From contig QKYT01000067.1 in NCBI GenBank assembly GCA_003550305.1, positions 184,914 to 248,913 of the forward strand: DNA of 64,000 nucleotides, in the 5' to 3' direction. Numbering within the stretch: the stretch's first letter is position 1; the number at the start of each line of letters is the position of its first letter. A program made the translations under genes and the position numbers. Shown here one piece after another: positions 1 through 11,393 of the stretch. Source of the DNA: Glomus cerebriforme (Eukaryota; Glomeromycota; Glomeromycetes; Glomerales; Glomeraceae). The notes under the pieces were generated by a model. It was not told the DNA's origin and did no database searches. It saw only the letters and a list, made by a program, of their open reading frames with translations.

Positions 1-183
1 TCTTATCATTAAACCCATCCAAACAACATATTTATGTTATCACAGATCAGTCTGATGCTAGTAAGTAAATCATAATAAGTTTTGATTTTTGTCAGTCATT
101 GTCACTATGACATATACACTAGTAATATTGAATTGAATATCTCTTTTTTCTATTTTCTAACCAATAATGTTAAACTTTTTTGT

Positions 184-1760
184 GAACAAATAATTTTGCT
201 TCTTTGAAGAGAGGTATTGTTCAAGTCATTAAAGAAGAAGTAGGTTGTGAATTTAAGAAAGTACATTATTTTTTAAAAGAAAACATGAGTTTACAAGGTA
301 TATTATTCATCTGATTAATAAATAACTATTTCTGTAAACGTCATTAACGATTTGCGATTAAGTTATTCAATATTATCCGATATTGGTGATAGTAAAACAT
401 GCTATAATATCCAATTATTATCATAACTTGATAAGGTTTTGACATTGACTTCCTATTAAGATTGACCGATATTACCAAAGCAAAAAGTCCTGGAAAATTT
501 TCAAATCCACCTAACAAAGATAATGCAGTTGCAGAAAATGAAGTACAAGAATACTTTATAACTAAATGCAAGACACTAGAGAAGTTTGGCAATTTAAACA
601 ACAAGCTTGTTGTTAAAGATACACATGCTTTACCACTACTGAGAACTCGAAACCAGATTTTGTCTTCATTCAAAAAGATTCAACTACAGATCCATTAAAT
701 ATTGTTGTTGTTAGTGAAATAAAGATACGAACTGGTGAATTATTTAGCAATATAGATGTAGGACAAGCAATATTGTTCAGTGAGAAAGTACTTCAACTAC
801 AACTATGGTAAAAATTTGTGTATGTAGTATTGATGGATTGTATTAAAATTAATATATTTATAGTGTATAGAACAGATAGGAATACTAACTATTCAGAAAA
901 AATCACCAATTATACATATGATTACATAAAATCTGAGAATTTAGCATTCACGAAAGATGAAGGAAATAAAGGATGGAGATATCTGGTAACAATTATTGAA
1001 AGCTCTCCAAATTTGTTAGAATGGATTAAACCATTATTGAAATTTACTACTGAAGAAATTCAGTTAGTTTGATCTATTCAGTTAGTATGGGCAGGACTAG
1101 TATTGTATATGAAAGAACATTTAATGAAGAATCTGTGGTCATGAAAATAACAAAAAAGGCGAATATTTTTCCTGTTTTGAAAGTGAAAGAAATGCATTAC
1201 AAGAACTGTCAAAACTTAATTTATCTTATATTCTAAAAGTCATTCTTCACAATGAAAACACTTTTGTAATGACTCCGCTTGGTGAAAAAATTCATAATTT
1301 GCAAAAGGGAGACTTCAAGGATATCATTAATATTTTTAAATTAGTGCATTCATTAAATTATATACATAGAAATCTTCGTAAATATAATTTTATCTGTAAT
1401 AAAAATGGAAAAATAGTTATTATTGACTAGGGGTATTGTATAAAGATGAATCATGACTTCATATTTGTAGGGAGATTAGAAGTTATGCCAGATGAAGTCC
1501 TGTTATTAATAATCAACGAAAAAAAAATTGATTATGGTCCAGAAGTTAATTTAGTATATTTGGTACGTTTATTCTACTTGATATTTCACAGACTATCATT
1601 GAATAGAGCTCACTTTAATAAAGATGATGATATTAAAGCACGAGCATAAATTATTTTAAATTTCTGAAAAGATTGTGGATAATCAGATGTATGGAATAAT
1701 ATTTATAGTGTAATAGATGACTTAGACTATGATCAATTAATTCTTGGGCTTGAAAAGTTG
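184..1760 (+). pseudogene. Decayed effector-like gene with nuclease-like and protein-kinase-like domains
   Basis: Coding similarity runs through several frames and is broken by frameshifts and stops, so this is a relic. At about 651-730 an N-PDF run is followed by an E-x-K triplet at about 713-721, the spacing expected of a PD-(D/E)XK nuclease core. Downstream, a glycine-loop-like GRTSIVYE stretch (about 1090-1113), a VVMKI lysine motif (about 1135-1149), an HRN-L-x-K-x-N catalytic-loop-like motif (about 1366-1389) and an I-D-stop-G-Y motif (about 1423-1437) give the outline of a protein kinase fold. The stop sits where related sequences have Trp, and HRD has become HRN. Known: nuclease-kinase fusions occur in the Crinkler (CR) effector superfamily. 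Inference: this was such a gene. The N-terminal part upstream of 462 is uncertain and no intact start is visible. Confidence 0.6.
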
Positions 1761-2098
1761 TTTTAGATTGCTACTTTACAGTAGATGATTTAGATTTTAT
1801 CGTATCTCTTCTAATGGCTTGATATAACAAAAAACTAAATGCAATAGCTTACTGGTTTTTATAACATATATCAATAAAAATTCAATAAAGCATTCTTCAT
1901 CCTTGTTATTTTTTTATATATTCAGATGTACAGTATAACTGTACATTGGAGTGTTAATGTAATAAAGTTTGGATTTTTATTTTCTGTGCATCCGTACAGA
2001 GATATATAATGGTGATAAATAGGGTTTTTACACCAAAAAAAATCTAAATTCAAAAAATAAGCGGTAAAAATTAAACATGGTAAACGTGATACAGGATG
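1761..2098. other. Intergenic, with a small perfect hairpin
   Basis: No gene seen. An 8-bp perfect stem with a 5-nt loop lies at 1926-1946 (ATGTACAG / CTGTACAT). The rest is AT-rich without coding signal. Confidence 0.5.
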
Positions 2099-2102
2099 AT
2101 AC

Positions 2103-2187
2103 TTAACCCTAACTTCTAATCCTAACCTAATATAACTCTAACCTAACCCTAACCTAATACTAACTTAATACTAACTTAATACTAACT
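2103..2187. repeat. Degenerate telomere-like repeat, CCCTAA orientation
   Basis: The tract contains several CCCTAA or CCTAA units interspersed with variants such as CTAACTT and TAATACTAACTTAA. It is degenerate and short (about 85 bp), so it is interstitial rather than a functional telomere. A second tract with TTAGGG orientation lies at 53614-53676. Confidence 0.75.
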
Positions 2188-2471
2188 CTGCTGGGATGCA
2201 TTTTGTGTGGGTTGCGTAAAATATAAATTCCCATAAAGTTTATATACCGATTTATTACATTATTTTGTAATGCTTCTATTTAAGCAATAAATTAAGTTCA
2301 TGATCATATTGTAGCATAAACTGAAATAGATCATGTGAAATTGATCACCTGCAGTTCGATATCAGAAAAATTTTTGCCAAAGAATAGGGTTATATGACAT
2401 GTAAATCGCATATATTATTCCATTATTTAATTTTTGTATGTTATGTCTCCGGCCAACTTGTTATCATATTA

Positions 2472-4029
2472 CAGCTATTTTATAAGTCATAAGACACTCG
2501 GCAAATTTTACTGCCAAATATGTGTCAGCAACTCAGCAAAGTAAATAACAAACACGTGATAAATTATATATAAATACGTGATGTAACTTTGTTTATATAA
2601 TTGCGATAATTGTACTTTATTGCTTATCACTTTATTAGTATAGTATAATGATTTTAGAATTTCGTTTAAATGCTTATCTTATCTGTCTTACTTGCTTGAA
2701 TTATCAAAATGAATATGGTTAAAAATGTACCTGCTAAGCAAGAAAAATAATATGGAAAAAGAAAAAAGCTGAACATGATTATGTTGTAGATTTTAGTGAT
2801 AAACTATTTACATAAAGAGGTATTACAAACCAAAAAATTTTATTAAACTTAAGATTTGTTGACTGGTTTTTTGATAATATTTCTCAAAATATTGAACTTT
2901 TATCATTTTTACCAAATGATTTTGTAAACATTTGTCAGTAAATATTTTTTATTAGTTTATATTCTTATATTTATAAATAACTTACATTATATTGAGTTTG
3001 TATTTTAGGATATGTTACATTAGTATGTTATAATCAGTTTAAGCAGTCTTAAAAGAAACTTAATAGAGCAATTAATATTTTTTATGATTTGAATAATCTG
3101 AGTACATTTGGTCAAATTAAAGAAGAAATTTTATCTCATACTCTTCCATTAGAATGGGACAAAATAGAACTAAAACATAATGCCTCTTCTATTGTATATC
3201 TTTTTTTTATGAACAAAAAATGTGAGCTTATATATATATTTTCCTTTAAAATTCCATCTATAATAATGAGAAAATATTCTTCTATCATAAGCAGACTCAT
3301 CAGAAAATACAAGCTATGATAGAGAATATTGTGACATATGTACTATAAAATTCAATTTATCATTTTTATTACGTTCTATTGCAGGTTTAGATAACTAAAA
3401 AATAATAAAATTCAAAGATTATTAAAAATTTTGACTATAATTTGCATATAAATTTATTTACCTGTTTGTGTGTATAATCAAGACGATGAATTTCTTTTCA
3501 GATGGTATAGTAACTAATATGACAATTCAGCTATAATTCCATTTCAGATTGCAGCTTCCATAAATACTAATCTATTTTTTCTTTTAAAAGATTTTCTAAA
3601 TACTTTATATCATTGACTTTAAGTATTTTTGTTCGTCCTAATAATGGTGATAAATCTTCAACACATTCATATTTTTGGAAGTATATATAAACTCTAAAAA
3701 CAGAAGATTGACTAATGTTTAAATGTCCTACTATTATTCTACAAGACAAGTCTTCTAAGTATTTTTCAACAATTAACTAATAAATTTATTCATTTAGTTT
3801 TTTTTGGAATGGGTATTATGCATTAGTACTATACGCATAAAAAATATATGAAAATTAATTATAATAATTATAAAACATGTATATTTACATAAGAGGTTAA
3901 AGCAATATTATTGGCTATTAAGTTTTTGGTAATAATTTCTCTGTTCACTGAATTGCCAAGTTGTCGAATTGCCGACACATACTTGGCAGCAAAATTTGCT
4001 GAGTATCCCATGACTTATAAAAACAGCTG
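2472..4029. mobile_element. Tc1/mariner-like DNA transposon with matched inverted ends
   Basis: The left end (from 2472) and the reverse complement of the right end (to 4029) align for about 60 bp, both beginning CAGCT, and each is flanked by TA (2470-2471 and 4030-4031), the target duplication of the Tc1/mariner/IS630 superfamily. Within the aligned ends I count eight or nine substitutions, all transitions, plus one indel. Inside are a minus-strand transposase relic (see 3463-3749) and an unrecognised plus-strand frame (about 2750-3319) with several stops. The element is about 1.56 kb, a normal size for the superfamily, but cannot encode an intact transposase. Confidence 0.8.
3463..3749 (-). 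pseudogene. Tc1-like transposase relic (helix-turn-helix region)
   Basis: The minus-strand frame from 3749 reads as a helix-turn-helix N-terminus: a VGHLNISQSSVFRVYIYFQK-type segment followed by a GRTKIL-type basic segment and a D-I-x-Y-L-x-x-L-L helix, as in Tc1-like transposases. The frame then meets three stops near 3566-3470, at least two of them TAG or TGA at positions where this family usually has Trp. The DDE catalytic part is not recognisable. It lies inside the inverted-repeat element with its start near the right end, as expected. Confidence 0.65.
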
Positions 4030-4381
4030 TAATAAAACAATATTTCAAATATAGATATTCACAATAGGATTTGGAATGTGTATATGCTAATCCTTTGTTA
4101 TTTTTTATTGATTTGCAAGAGATTAATAGAATGACAAAATGTAGTGTATAATTACTAGTAAAAATCTGAAAAATATTTTTTTCTGTGAAATTTACGGGTG
4201 ATATAAAAACCCATTTTTAGCTTTAACTGGCAATATAGTTTTTTTTTAATTACAAGAATAATAAGTAGGCAGATATAGAGAACTAAAAGAGCTCAGTTAA
4301 TTTGAAAGTAATTACTACTAACGAAATCAATATAAACACATACAAAATAGAAATATTTATGAAATACAATCAAGATGCAAT
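4030..4381. other. Intergenic beside the transposon
   Basis: No gene supported. AT-rich sequence continues from the transposon end to the zinc-finger-like relic. The plus frame from about 4290 may be its upstream part but has stops. Confidence 0.4.
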
Positions 4382-4951
4382 AAAGCCCTTAAATCAATTG
4401 CGTTAAATATATTAAAGTATCTTCTAGAAGATATTCTTTATGAAGAGCTAGATTTTTTATTGATTAAATCTAACAATACTATCCAGGATTATGGGTTATG
4501 TGAAGAATGTAATATACTCATTTGGACAAAAGACCTATCTAAATCGCTCATTTTAAATGTTTGTGATAATATGATCCATCAGACTTATGTAAAAAAAATC
4601 TACAAAGATAGAATATTACTTTGCTCATGTGAAAAGGCAAATAATAGTGATCTATTATTACCTTTTCAATACAGCATAGTTGATTATGGTGGTAAAGAAA
4701 AACGCAGTATTTTAGAATCTGAGAAACCTTTTCTTGTTAATTTTAAAAATCTTGGATATAATATCCTCAAAAGTCTTGATGATGAAACTGTTAAAGATAT
4801 TGATTTTTCAGAACTAGATTCATGTTTCTAATGTGACAATAACATTTTAATATTACCTCTTAAGGCATTCTTATACCTCACATGCAGACATATTTTTCAC
4901 AGACTCTGTATTGAAAAAAACTTTTTCTTGGCACTTCAAGCACATATCCAG
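4382..4951 (+). pseudogene. Zinc-finger (RING-like) protein relic
   Basis: An open plus-strand frame of about 140 codons ends at 4831 and contains a C-x2-C pair (GLCEECN) followed by paired Cys near LCSC. Past its stop the same region resumes with a CRHIFHRLCIEK segment (about 4880-4915), a pattern typical of the C-x-H-x3-C half of RING domains. There is no ATG at a convincing place. I read it as two or more decayed RING-like modules. Comparable RING-like genes are, from memory, multiplied in Rhizophagus. The function cannot be assigned because the downstream Cys residues are missing. Confidence 0.45.
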
Positions 4952-5474
4952 CCTTTGATTGTAGAAAGAATATGAATATCTTAAATTAAGCTAATGCCTT
5001 TTATATCGTTTCCAATTTGCCATTATCTGAGACCTTTCAATTAAGTAGAATTTTACCTTTATCCAAGACAATAGGCAAAATATTTACCTTATATATCTTC
5101 ATTATCTATACAGATGAAAGGGATTGAGAATATAATAACTCAACAACTTAAAAGTACTTTGAATTGCATCAAATATTATAAAGATCTTTCTTCATACCTC
5201 CCTCTGCTAGGCTTTCTTTGATTCTTCCCTCAATCTCAAGGTCTTCTGAAACTGCTTGTATATTTATATATCTATCAACTAATGATATAGAAACTGATGA
5301 TATGAAAACTAACAATGATAAAATAGTAACCAACAATTTTGAAATCCAGAGCTTAAGTACCATGCAAAATAAATACACTATAAAATTTGCTTCTACTAAA
5401 AATTATCTAGCAAAAAACAGAAGACCTCAACTAATGATGAGAAGTCATTTATTCTGAAGAGGCTTTTCAAGGAA

Positions 5475-5890
5475 TTAATAATGCCAAGTTCTGCATCGAG
5501 TACCACTGATACGCAATCTGCTGCAATCACAGATCGAGATAATCTTACTAATTTATATGATAGCTAAAGATAAAAATAGAACTACAAATCAAAAGATTAT
5601 TATGTGGTATTATTTGTTTGAAAAAGAACTTAAAAATATGTTTGATAGATTCAAAAGTCTTCATAGAGAATATAAGGCTTAGAGAATACTTATTAAAGAA
5701 GTTACAAAGCAACTTCCAAGTGATTTATTGAAAAATACTATTAAGAAAAGGATAGAAAGAGCAAGAAAGATTTATGATTTATTTAATACTATTGGGTTTG
5801 ATAAAATATAATGGGTAAAGAGCTTTTCAGTATCATATATCTATAGATTAAACTGGGATGATATCAATACCTTTAAAGAGAAAATTAGAT
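5475..5890 (+). pseudogene. Unrecognised degenerate coding relic
   Basis: One plus-strand frame reads for about 100 codons with only isolated stops (TAG near 5683, TAA near 5810). It is rich in charged residues: a KELKNMFDRFKSLHREYKA segment and a KKRIERARKIYDLFNTIG segment suggest helices. I recall similar helical tails on repeat-family proteins in Rhizophagus but cannot name a domain. It may be the 3' part of the zinc-finger-like relic just upstream. Confidence 0.35.
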
Positions 5891-6359
5891 AAGTTACTGC
5901 ATTACAGTCACGTAGTTTTCACTAACAGGTCATCAGAAAATTTGAAATGCAAAAATATATATTTGATAATCCTTCCCTTTAGATTATTTTTGCCTACTAA
6001 TGAATTAGCTAGAGGTGCTTTACATGTACTTATTAAATAAAGTTTTCCCATATTAGACTTTTCTTCTTTTTTAATCTCCTAATGTTTTTTAATTAATATA
6101 TGCTATATGTAGAATAATGTATGATTTGCATAATAGTCTATAATTTTTTTTATAGAGCTGATTTAGTAAAAATGCTATGCATATGCATGTAAATATAAAA
6201 TTAGCTTAACTGAAATATGATCTTATATAAATCCTGATATGCTTGTAATTGAATTTGGATTTATTAAAGTATACTATTGCTAAATTAGCTAAAATCAATA
6301 AAAACACTGTAAAATCAATAAAATTGTTGTAATTTGTTATAATCTACTAAAACACTAAT
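5891..6359. other. Intergenic
   Basis: AT-rich sequence. The short open frame at about 5858-6040 has no recognisable features. I see nothing else. Confidence 0.4.
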
Positions 6360-6806
6360 ATGAATTTAAATGGTAGAGCCTATTCTAAGATATTTGAAGT
6401 AAGCTATAGTAATATAAACTTTGAAAAATATAGAAAAATAGTTAATGTAATATGGTCTTTAATAAAAAGACATAATCATGAAATACTAGAAATGTGATGT
6501 TCTTATATTTGTGATCCATTTAAAAAAATACTTGAAGAGAATCCAAGAATCCTTTCTAAGAATAAATATATTATAATATATGAAAAGTTATATAAAAGTG
6601 ATAAAGTTTACACTTATTCAACTAATTATATATATTGTAATATATGTAACTCCTTAATTTTCATACCTGATACTTCTTTTAGCAGACATATCTATCAAAA
6701 TAACCACTTGAAGAGATGTATTTCTAAAAATAGTATTTTAAATGAACATGCAAGAAGAAAAGAAATTCTCAAATCTATTAATAGAAGAGAATTTGAAATT
6801 TGGTAA
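6360..6806 (+). pseudogene. 148-codon frame with a C2H2-like finger, broken by one TGA
   Basis: From the ATG at 6360 the frame runs 149 codons to TAA at 6806 with a single interruption, TGA after codon 46. The second half contains a C-x2-C-x13-H-x5-H arrangement (YCNIC ... SRHIYQNNH), fitting a C2H2-type zinc finger, followed by a basic tail. No family is recognised. It could be a young pseudogene, or the TGA could lie at an intron edge I do not see. Surroundings are repeat relics, so a transposon-derived DNA-binding protein is possible. Confidence 0.4.
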
Positions 6807-7285
6807 TATAAATAATACATATTACGGAAAGAGGTAAAAATGAAACGTCCTAACTGAAGCTTTATCCTAATCTACTTCACACTCAGAAAAGAATAAGTTA
6901 GCATCAGTATCGTATGATCATGATGCAAATTTAACATGAATTTATATGTAATTTAAAGCAACTGTAGCAAAAAATACTATGCTAAGTGCTCCAAATTTTG
7001 AGCTAACTTGTATTTTATCAGAATCCCGAACAATATATGAATAAGTAGAATTTGAGTTTGCTTATTGAATATAGAAAATTTTTACCCCTAGTGAGATTTT
7101 TTTTGCTTATTTAAAGAGTTAAATTTAAAATAGTCAGTATTTTATATGCGTAACAGGACATATAAATTTGATTTAGTAATATGTTTGCATAGCAGAAACT
7201 TATTTTGAAATATATAGAATATGTTATATGACATTAAATATTTTAAAAATATACCCCTTAAAATTAAAGACACGTAAACAAAATT
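6807..7285. other. Intergenic
   Basis: No coding signal that I can support; AT-rich with scattered short frames. Confidence 0.4.
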
Positions 7286-7395
7286 AATATGTAAATTTAA
7301 TATGTAACAGTGTAATAAAATCTAATCTATTTTTATATGTAATAGTATAACAAAAATTAATTTATTTTTATATGTAATTGTGCAATGAAATTATA
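7286..7395. repeat. Short degenerate tandem repeat
   Basis: Four imperfect units begin with ATATGTAA and continue into an AT-rich segment ending in a T run (starts near 7286, 7299, 7334 and 7370). Confidence 0.55.
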
Positions 7396-8180
7396 CATGA
7401 TTATATAACAAACTTTTATATGATAAAGTCTAAAATGTATACGCATTCGCATAATACCAAAAATTATATATAGAAGTTGAAAATGAATAAGTTTTTTTCT
7501 TTTTCCAAATTTTTGTTTTTATAATACCATTTCTGCATCAATTATTATAAGGTGCATTTATTTTACTTAGTAACTTTTTTACAATTTTTGATAATTTTTT
7601 ATAATAAAATTTAACATTTTTTAACTGTTGTATACTTTTAAAATTTGAATATTATATTTTAATTAATCTCAAAAAATAGGTTATGAATGCCGATTTTGAG
7701 TTTAATATAGAAAAACTACAAATTTTACTTAATATATATAAGTCACAAAATAGTTTGCCTAACAGAGCCAAATTTTCTTAAGTCATAATGAGAGTTTGCT
7801 TAGTAGAGTTGAAAATAATTTGCTTATTGATCATAGTAAATTTTAAAATTTTCATCTGATTTATACATAGATTGTTCAGGATTCTATTGTCTTATTCTTT
7901 TTCGTTAATTCTTATATGAATACCAGGTAAAAATTTTTCTTTTAGGATATTTTACAACTTAAAAATACAAACTGTAGAAAGTTTCATACTATCAGCCATA
8001 CATGTAAGTATAACTGTAAATGATGATCACTTATAACCAATTATATGAATACTAACAGTTTTTGACTTTTTTTGATTTATAGTGATATTGCTTAGTAAAT
8101 CAAACTATATGAGCGTTTTCTTCATATTTCCAATATATTTCAATTGATATTTATTGTAAATTCTCAAATACATAATGTAA
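7396..8180. other. Intergenic
   Basis: AT-rich; I see no gene, only short frames and low-complexity runs. Confidence 0.4.
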
Positions 8181-8210
8181 CTCAAAAAAATATTTTGTTT
8201 TTCAATTAGA

Positions 8211-8555
8211 TCGAGTGGTAATTATTATGCTATCATTGTTCTACGATGCTTACTTAGTTCATATCTACCTAAAAATCTGTTGAATCACTTATTAGAAAAT
8301 TTGAATCCAGCGATACCTGAATTATTAATAAGAAATTCTTGGCTTCTAGATAAGGAAATGGCTTTATTGGTAATTAATTTTTGAGTTACAGTATTTCCTT
8401 TGGCTCTTTTTTCATATATTCATGCAAATAAATTATCCTTTAATTTCAGATATTTAAGAAATTTGCCTGGATGGAGTTTAGCTACATGAGGGGCAGTTTT
8501 AATAGGGGTTCTTTTTTATTTTTCCAGTCATGCAGTTGTTTGGGCTAAATATTAA
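8211..8555 (+). pseudogene. Membrane-protein-like frame interrupted only by TGA codons
   Basis: A frame open from about 8181 runs to TAA at 8555 with just two in-frame stops, both TGA. The readable protein has two strongly hydrophobic stretches in its second half (VTVFPLALFSYI before, and VLIGVLFYFSSHAVVW after, a PGWS motif), resembling an integral membrane protein. TGG is also used, so a TGA=Trp code is not required. A pyrimidine-rich tract with AG (about 8196-8209) precedes it and could be a splice acceptor. I do not recognise the family. Most likely a decayed exon in which TGG became TGA. Confidence 0.35.
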
Positions 8556-8904
8556 ATTTTTTTGCAGTTCCATGCACATTTTTATTATTATTTTTAAAAT
8601 AATATATTATCATTAATTTTTCTCTTATATTTCACTATTTTCATTTTTTTTTGTGATAAGCGGTTGCATGTTTTTTTATTTTGCTTATTGCCAATGACTA
8701 CCATCTTTACTTTTAGATAAAAATAAAGATACATAAAACAAAAACGTGAAAAAATATTTGAACAAAGACATTTTTATATATAAATAGGGGTATTTAGATA
8801 AATAGTTTTGTATAAAATAACTTGAAAAGGTATTGCAAAATGTAAATATATGATGATTTGAAAATTTTTAACGAGAAATTATATCATATCATTAATTATA
8901 AAAA

Positions 8905-9300
8905 TCACAAATACCCAGGTATTATATATGGCATATAACCTGGATATTTTAAAAATCCTGTACCCCTCTATGCATAGTATCCATCTGTATAATGTACCCT
9001 GGATACAGGCCAAAACCCCTAAAATTTGCAAGATACCCAGGTCCCGAGATACTGTGGCCCACATTATATGGTAATTTAGTTTTATATTACTTAATTTCTT
9101 TTAAAGATGAGTAAATCTAGATCTAGTAGCCAGGGGTTTCCTAATTTAGTAATTCCGGCCTAAATTAAGAAATTTTCCTTTTTGGAAGTCTCGCGTAACC
9201 CAAATTTCGATCCAAAAATAGAAATTCTGGATAGAATTAAAATTTTCGGCCAAAATTAAGGATGTGACGATTAACATGTGACAAATAGAGGTTCACATCT
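8905..9300. repeat. Intergenic repeats with inverted and direct motifs
   Basis: At 8910-8950 an ATACCCAGGT motif faces an ACCTGGATAT motif, and ACCC(A/T)GG-like copies recur to 9045. At 9147-9265 two direct copies of a TTC(C)GGCC(T/A)AAATTAAG motif flank a CCAAATTTCGATCC segment. I take these as fragments of dispersed noncoding repeats; the long minus-strand frame across 8879-9064 is composed of them and is not a gene. Confidence 0.4.
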
Positions 9301-9690
9301 TGAAAAAATTGAATAATTAGTAAGAATGAAAAGATGACAAATTGGGGCGATGAATAATGATGTCGCACCCCTGCGAGATATACATTTGCCCATTATTATT
9401 TATCAAATTATAATTTGATTTTAATAAAAAGAATAAGTTTTAAAGAAATTTAATGTTTTAAAGTATTATTTAAATATATAAATTATAGCTATTATTTTTA
9501 AAAAATATCTAATTAGAATTTTTTTGTTTATAAAAAATCATTAAAATAAATTTATATTAAATTATATTTTTTTTTTTTTGTATTTAATTTTTTATAATAA
9601 AGATTAAGGATATTAAAAGTACTATTAACTTATTGATCTGAATTTGATTTAGGCTCACTTTATTCATAATTACCAAAACAACAAAACGAT

Positions 9691-11032
9691 TTATCTTCTG
9701 TGACGTATTTTAAGTTTTTCTGTACAATCTGAACAATACCATTTGCCTTTCGGCTGAGCTTTGAGACCAACACAGGGATAATGAAACCATTCAATTTCAC
9801 ATTCATTATTATCACAAGCGACCATTTCACCCCAACTGACTTGTTGACAATAGCAATAAACTGGTTCATTAGGATCAATAGGCATATCTGCAGCAGTTTG
9901 TGTATCATCATTTCTAATAATTATGTCATGAGAAAAGTGGTTTTAATCAAATTAAATAGATCCAAGAATCGATAGAAATTTGTTACATGCATATAACATA
10001 CGTTTTCTCTGTTGCTGCTGATGTCGCTTTAGTTTTGCTATTTTTATTATTGTCTTTCTTTCTTTTATTTGTTTTTTCCCGTTCTTTCTCTCCATGATTC
10101 CGAGATGTCGCTGGCGGTGGAGTAGCAGTATCTTTATTGGTTTTGCGTTCTATATGAGAGAATGAAAGTGCTTAGATATCGCACATTTTATTAAATTAAT
10201 ATGCTAAAAACTTACTTTTATGGTTTGATGCTTCGCTATCTGCACAATAAAATAAAAGAATTAAAGTCTACAAAGATGAATATGAATAAAAGAAAATAAA
10301 GCAAACCAATTCATTTTCTCACTTTGTTGTGCTCTTTTTTCTTTGCTTTCTTTCTTCTCTTTTTCATTCTTTTGATTTTGTTTGCGAGTTACCTCTTGAT
10401 CGCGAGCAATGTTAGCAGCAGCTGTCGGACTAATCCTACCTGGACCCGTCATTTGTTCATCCTCAAATTTTTGAAGATCATCATCAAGTCTTCTGATATG
10501 ACGATCAACCTAATATTATTTAAATATATGTTATTTTATTAAATTCAACTTGCGAAGTAAATTTGGATCACGTACGGTATCGTATGTTGAGGTTGCCAAG
10601 GAAACTCTTTCTTCTCCCATTTTCAAACTGTCAGTCAACAGACTACCAAGTTTTTTAAGTTGCTCCACTTTTTCTTCTCGACTAAGATCAGGTAAGTTGT
10701 CCAACAAGTTGGTGGCTTGTGTAGCAACATTATCTATTGCATCTAAGAATAATAATATAAAATAATATAAAATTTTAGTTAAGGGAAACAATTTTTATAG
10801 ATCTATAAAGCATACCTTGTGTATTAGCGTCGAGTTGACGCATTAGTGTTAAATTGCGTTGCAATTCTGCGGGTAGAGACTCTAATGCTTATAAATGAAG
10901 AATAAAGTTTAATAACAAATTATGACCTAAAAGACATTACAAAAAAAAAAAAAAATCCTTACTATCTAAGTAATCGTCCAGATACATTAGGTTATTCTCT
11001 AAACGACTTGTGCTAATAGTTGGGCCTGGCAT
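9691..11032 (-). CDS. ING-family chromatin reader (N-terminal ING domain plus PHD finger)
   Basis: Seven exons keep frame: 11032-10963, 10887-10816, 10742-10576, 10509-10323, 10239-10216, 10149-10002, 9913-9691, giving 296 residues. The start [14 protein letters not shown] and the [17 protein letters not shown] segment are classic ING N-terminal helices that bind acetyltransferase or deacetylase complexes. A Lys/Glu-rich, nuclear-localisation-like linker follows (about 165-222). The C-terminal PHD finger (243-289) has all C4-H-C3 ligands (CYC, C..C, H..C, C..C) and the VSWGEM and IEWFHY motifs that form the H3K4me3 pocket; the usual Tyr in VSYGEM is Trp here. Exon 5 is a 24-nt microexon. Known: ING proteins (Yng1, Yng2, Pho23 in yeast) bring NuA3, NuA4 or Rpd3L to active promoters. 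I cannot say which complex this one serves. Confidence 0.93.
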
Positions 11033-11393
11033 CTTTAAAGTATATATTTTCTTACTAAACAAAAAAGAAGCCCAATTAATCGCCAATTAATCGATTACTT
11101 ACCGCCGATCATGACTTATAAAAGACGGAGTGCAGCTGCCATTTTGAGCTAATCACGTGTAGTAATAAAAGTTCGCTTTAATTAATAAAAAAAAAAAAAT
11201 TCAAATCCGAAACTTTTACGAACTTGAAAAACTTTTTTGAGGTTTTTTTTTTCGTTTTTAAGTGAAGGAATTTTTTTTTTATCTGTTTTTTAAAAGATCG
11301 GACATATTTGAACCTGACAATTAAAACTAGAAATATTACATTAATTACTAACAAAATGTTTTAAATACTATACTAGAAGTAGATTATACGAAA
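11033..11393. promoter_or_regulatory. Upstream region between ING gene and PB1 relic
   Basis: A divergent intergenic stretch of about 360 bp with T-rich and A-rich tracts. It should contain the ING promoter; no specific element is recognisable. Confidence 0.35.

Noticed and set aside
344..673. Open minus-strand frame of 109 codons
   Set aside because: It overlaps the plus-strand effector-like relic, has no domain, and is an antisense shadow.
8211..8555. Alternative genetic code (TGA=Trp) for the window
   Set aside because: All well-supported genes use TGG for Trp and some use TGA as stop (for example at 25650 and 37934), so the nuclear standard code holds.
8879..9064. Open minus-strand frame
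   Set aside because: It is made of inverted and direct noncoding motifs (CCCAGG/CCTGG) and has no protein features.
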